From assembly GCA_964431545.1 (NCBI GenBank), contig CAYSLC010000007.1, positions 1 to 58,535 of the forward strand: DNA of 58,535 bases. The letters are read 5' to 3'. Every line of letters begins with the position of its first letter. Within the stretch, counting starts at the first letter, position 1. A program made the translations under genes and the position numbers. Shown piece after piece: positions 57,821 to 58,535 of the stretch. The DNA comes from CAYSLC01 sp964431545. Its GTDB lineage: Bacteria > Desulfobacterota > Desulfobacteria > Desulfobacterales > JAABSP01. A model generated the notes under the pieces. The model did not search any database. It was not told the DNA's origin and saw only the letters and a program-made list of their open reading frames with translations.

Positions 57821-58535
57821 ATGGAACGAAAGCAATCGATGTTCGGCCTCGACATGGGGTTGAGCAACAAGAAGATGACCATCCTCGCCACGGTGGCGGT
57901 GATGGCGGTAATAGCGGCGATACTGGCGGTGGCCCTTCCCGCATCGGCCGCCCGGTACAATCCGATGTACGACGATTCCGACCGATATTCCCGATACGAC
58001 ATGCGGTCGGAGGACGGCGGGCAGCGTCGGGATGATCAGGAGTACGACCGGTATTCCGACGCCGACCGGCACCGGGACCGCCGGAGCTACGAGGATCGGA
58101 ATTTCGGAAGGGAATACCCGTACAGCTATGATGAGCGGCCCTATCGCCGCGGGTCCGAAGAGTCCTATGCGGGACGGTATGATGCCTACAGCGGAGACAC
58201 CCGTGGTGATCGTGGGGGCTACTGGGACCGATCCCGCCGGGATCGCGGCGGGAATACGGGTCGGCGCCGGGGGATGCAACGTTCCCAAGGCCGGAATCTC
58301 CGGTTGGAGCCCGCCGGGTGGATCCGGGTGGCCTATGATTTCGACGAGGACAACCGGGCCGACGCCTATGAGTACATTTCGCTCTACGAGCTTCAGAAGG
58401 CTCGTAAAGCCAGCCGGCAACGGCTGGATGAGGAGATGTCCAGAAAGATGGCCCGGGGAGAATCGGGCCGGAGCCGCGAAGCCCGGGGATATTATGATCG
58501 CTCCCGATCCGGGTCGCAACGGTCCGGGTCGCAAC
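57821..58535 (+). CDS. Secreted Arg/Tyr/Asp-rich protein, 3' end outside window
   Basis: The frame is open from ATG 57821 (after AAAGGAGG) to the right edge, 238 codons seen. A signal-anchor or signal peptide (TILATVAVMAVIAAILAVAL, PASAA) is followed by an Arg/Asp/Tyr/Ser-rich region. A short ordered-looking segment WIRVAYDFDEDNRADAYEYI, then SLYELQKARK, lies near residues 168-197, with an acidic DFDEDNRAD stretch like a calcium-binding loop. The end reads SRSGSQRSGSQ from a 15-bp repeat. No family recognised. In contrast to the preceding acidic protein, this one is rich in arginine. Confidence 0.75.
   Translation, partial: MERKQSMFGLDMGLSNKKMTILATVAVMAVIAAILAVALPASAARYNPMYDDSDRYSRYDMRSEDGGQRRDDQEYDRYSDADRHRDRRSYEDRNFGREYPYSYDERPYRRGSEESYAGRYDAYSGDTRGDRGGYWDRSRRDRGGNTGRRRGMQRSQGRNLRLEPAGWIRVAYDFDEDNRADAYEYISLYELQKARKASRQRLDEEMSRKMARGESGRSREARGYYDRSRSGSQRSGSQ
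58508..58535 (+). repeat. Start of a 15-bp tandem repeat inside the last gene
   Basis: TCCGGGTCGCAACGG at 58508-58522 repeats from 58523 and is cut by the window edge. It encodes SGSQR units. Confidence 0.6.

Overview
The window is a GC-rich (roughly 65% by eye), densely coded bacterial chromosome segment. Gene content and order suggest a deltaproteobacterial-grade organism (Desulfobacterota or a close relative). The clues are an MJ0042-type zinc-ribbon acidic protein, a phoH-pgpH-ybeY-nnrDE-tsaE operon, an archaeal-type phosphoglycerate mutase next to pgk, a NosL/ABC operon without nosZ, a CHASE2/FecR operon, and a c-di-GMP riboswitch. This taxonomic placement is inference from families, not a search result. 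No rRNA, tRNA, CRISPR array, intact IS element or prophage was seen.

Layout. 0-9.5 kb, mostly minus strand: a truncated acidic zinc-ribbon protein, hpt, a DnaJ-type chaperone, a FetAB-like ABC exporter, mnmG, a YhcC-type radical SAM protein (plus strand), a THUMP methyltransferase and an EamA transporter. 9.5-11.6 kb, plus: a relic of a DUF362/ferredoxin gene, rfbB and pyrF. 11.6-17.6 kb, minus: phoH, pgpH-like HD protein, ybeY, nnrDE, tsaE and a 31-codon membrane peptide, with many overlaps. 17.7-23.5 kb: cvpA and mazG (plus), then a GAF/HD-GYP protein, an ammonium transporter behind a clear sigma-54 promoter, and dinB (minus). 23.5-29 kb: a very long reading frame joining a VWA/PKD surface protein to an OmpA protein, a UbiA prenyltransferase, and convergent ubiE. 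29-34.2 kb: a tight five-gene NosL/ABC/membrane operon (minus), a divergent TauE/SafE-like protein and a cysteine-rich lipoprotein. 34.2-38.1 kb: sugar isomerase, inositol-phosphate synthase, a molybdopterin-binding protein and a miniature DnaJ. 38.1-39.4 kb: AT-richer, gene-remnant-bearing accessory patch. 39.4-45.3 kb, minus: an operon of a TPR/beta-barrel outer-membrane protein, a FecR protein with an extreme low-complexity tail, and a CHASE2/HD-GYP phosphodiesterase, headed by a c-di-GMP-I (GEMM) riboswitch. 45.3-47.8 kb, minus: apgM and pgk. 48.1-57.1 kb, plus: a phospholipase-D synthase, treZ, a GH57 glycosidase, treY and a DUF421 protein. The right end holds two tandem secreted Tyr/Asp/Arg-rich proteins, the second cut by the window edge.

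The most interesting unit is the riboswitch-headed operon at 39.4-45.2 kb. A c-di-GMP sensor RNA with a visible alternative-pairing region and terminator precedes genes for surface assembly, a FecR envelope protein and a c-di-GMP phosphodiesterase, so the operon may tune its own signal. Second is the NosL operon, which looks like a metal- and thiol-handling envelope system with no nitrous oxide reductase in sight. Third is the VWA-PKD/OmpA reading frame, where an apparent lost stop joins two secreted proteins while the second keeps its own ribosome binding site and signal peptide.
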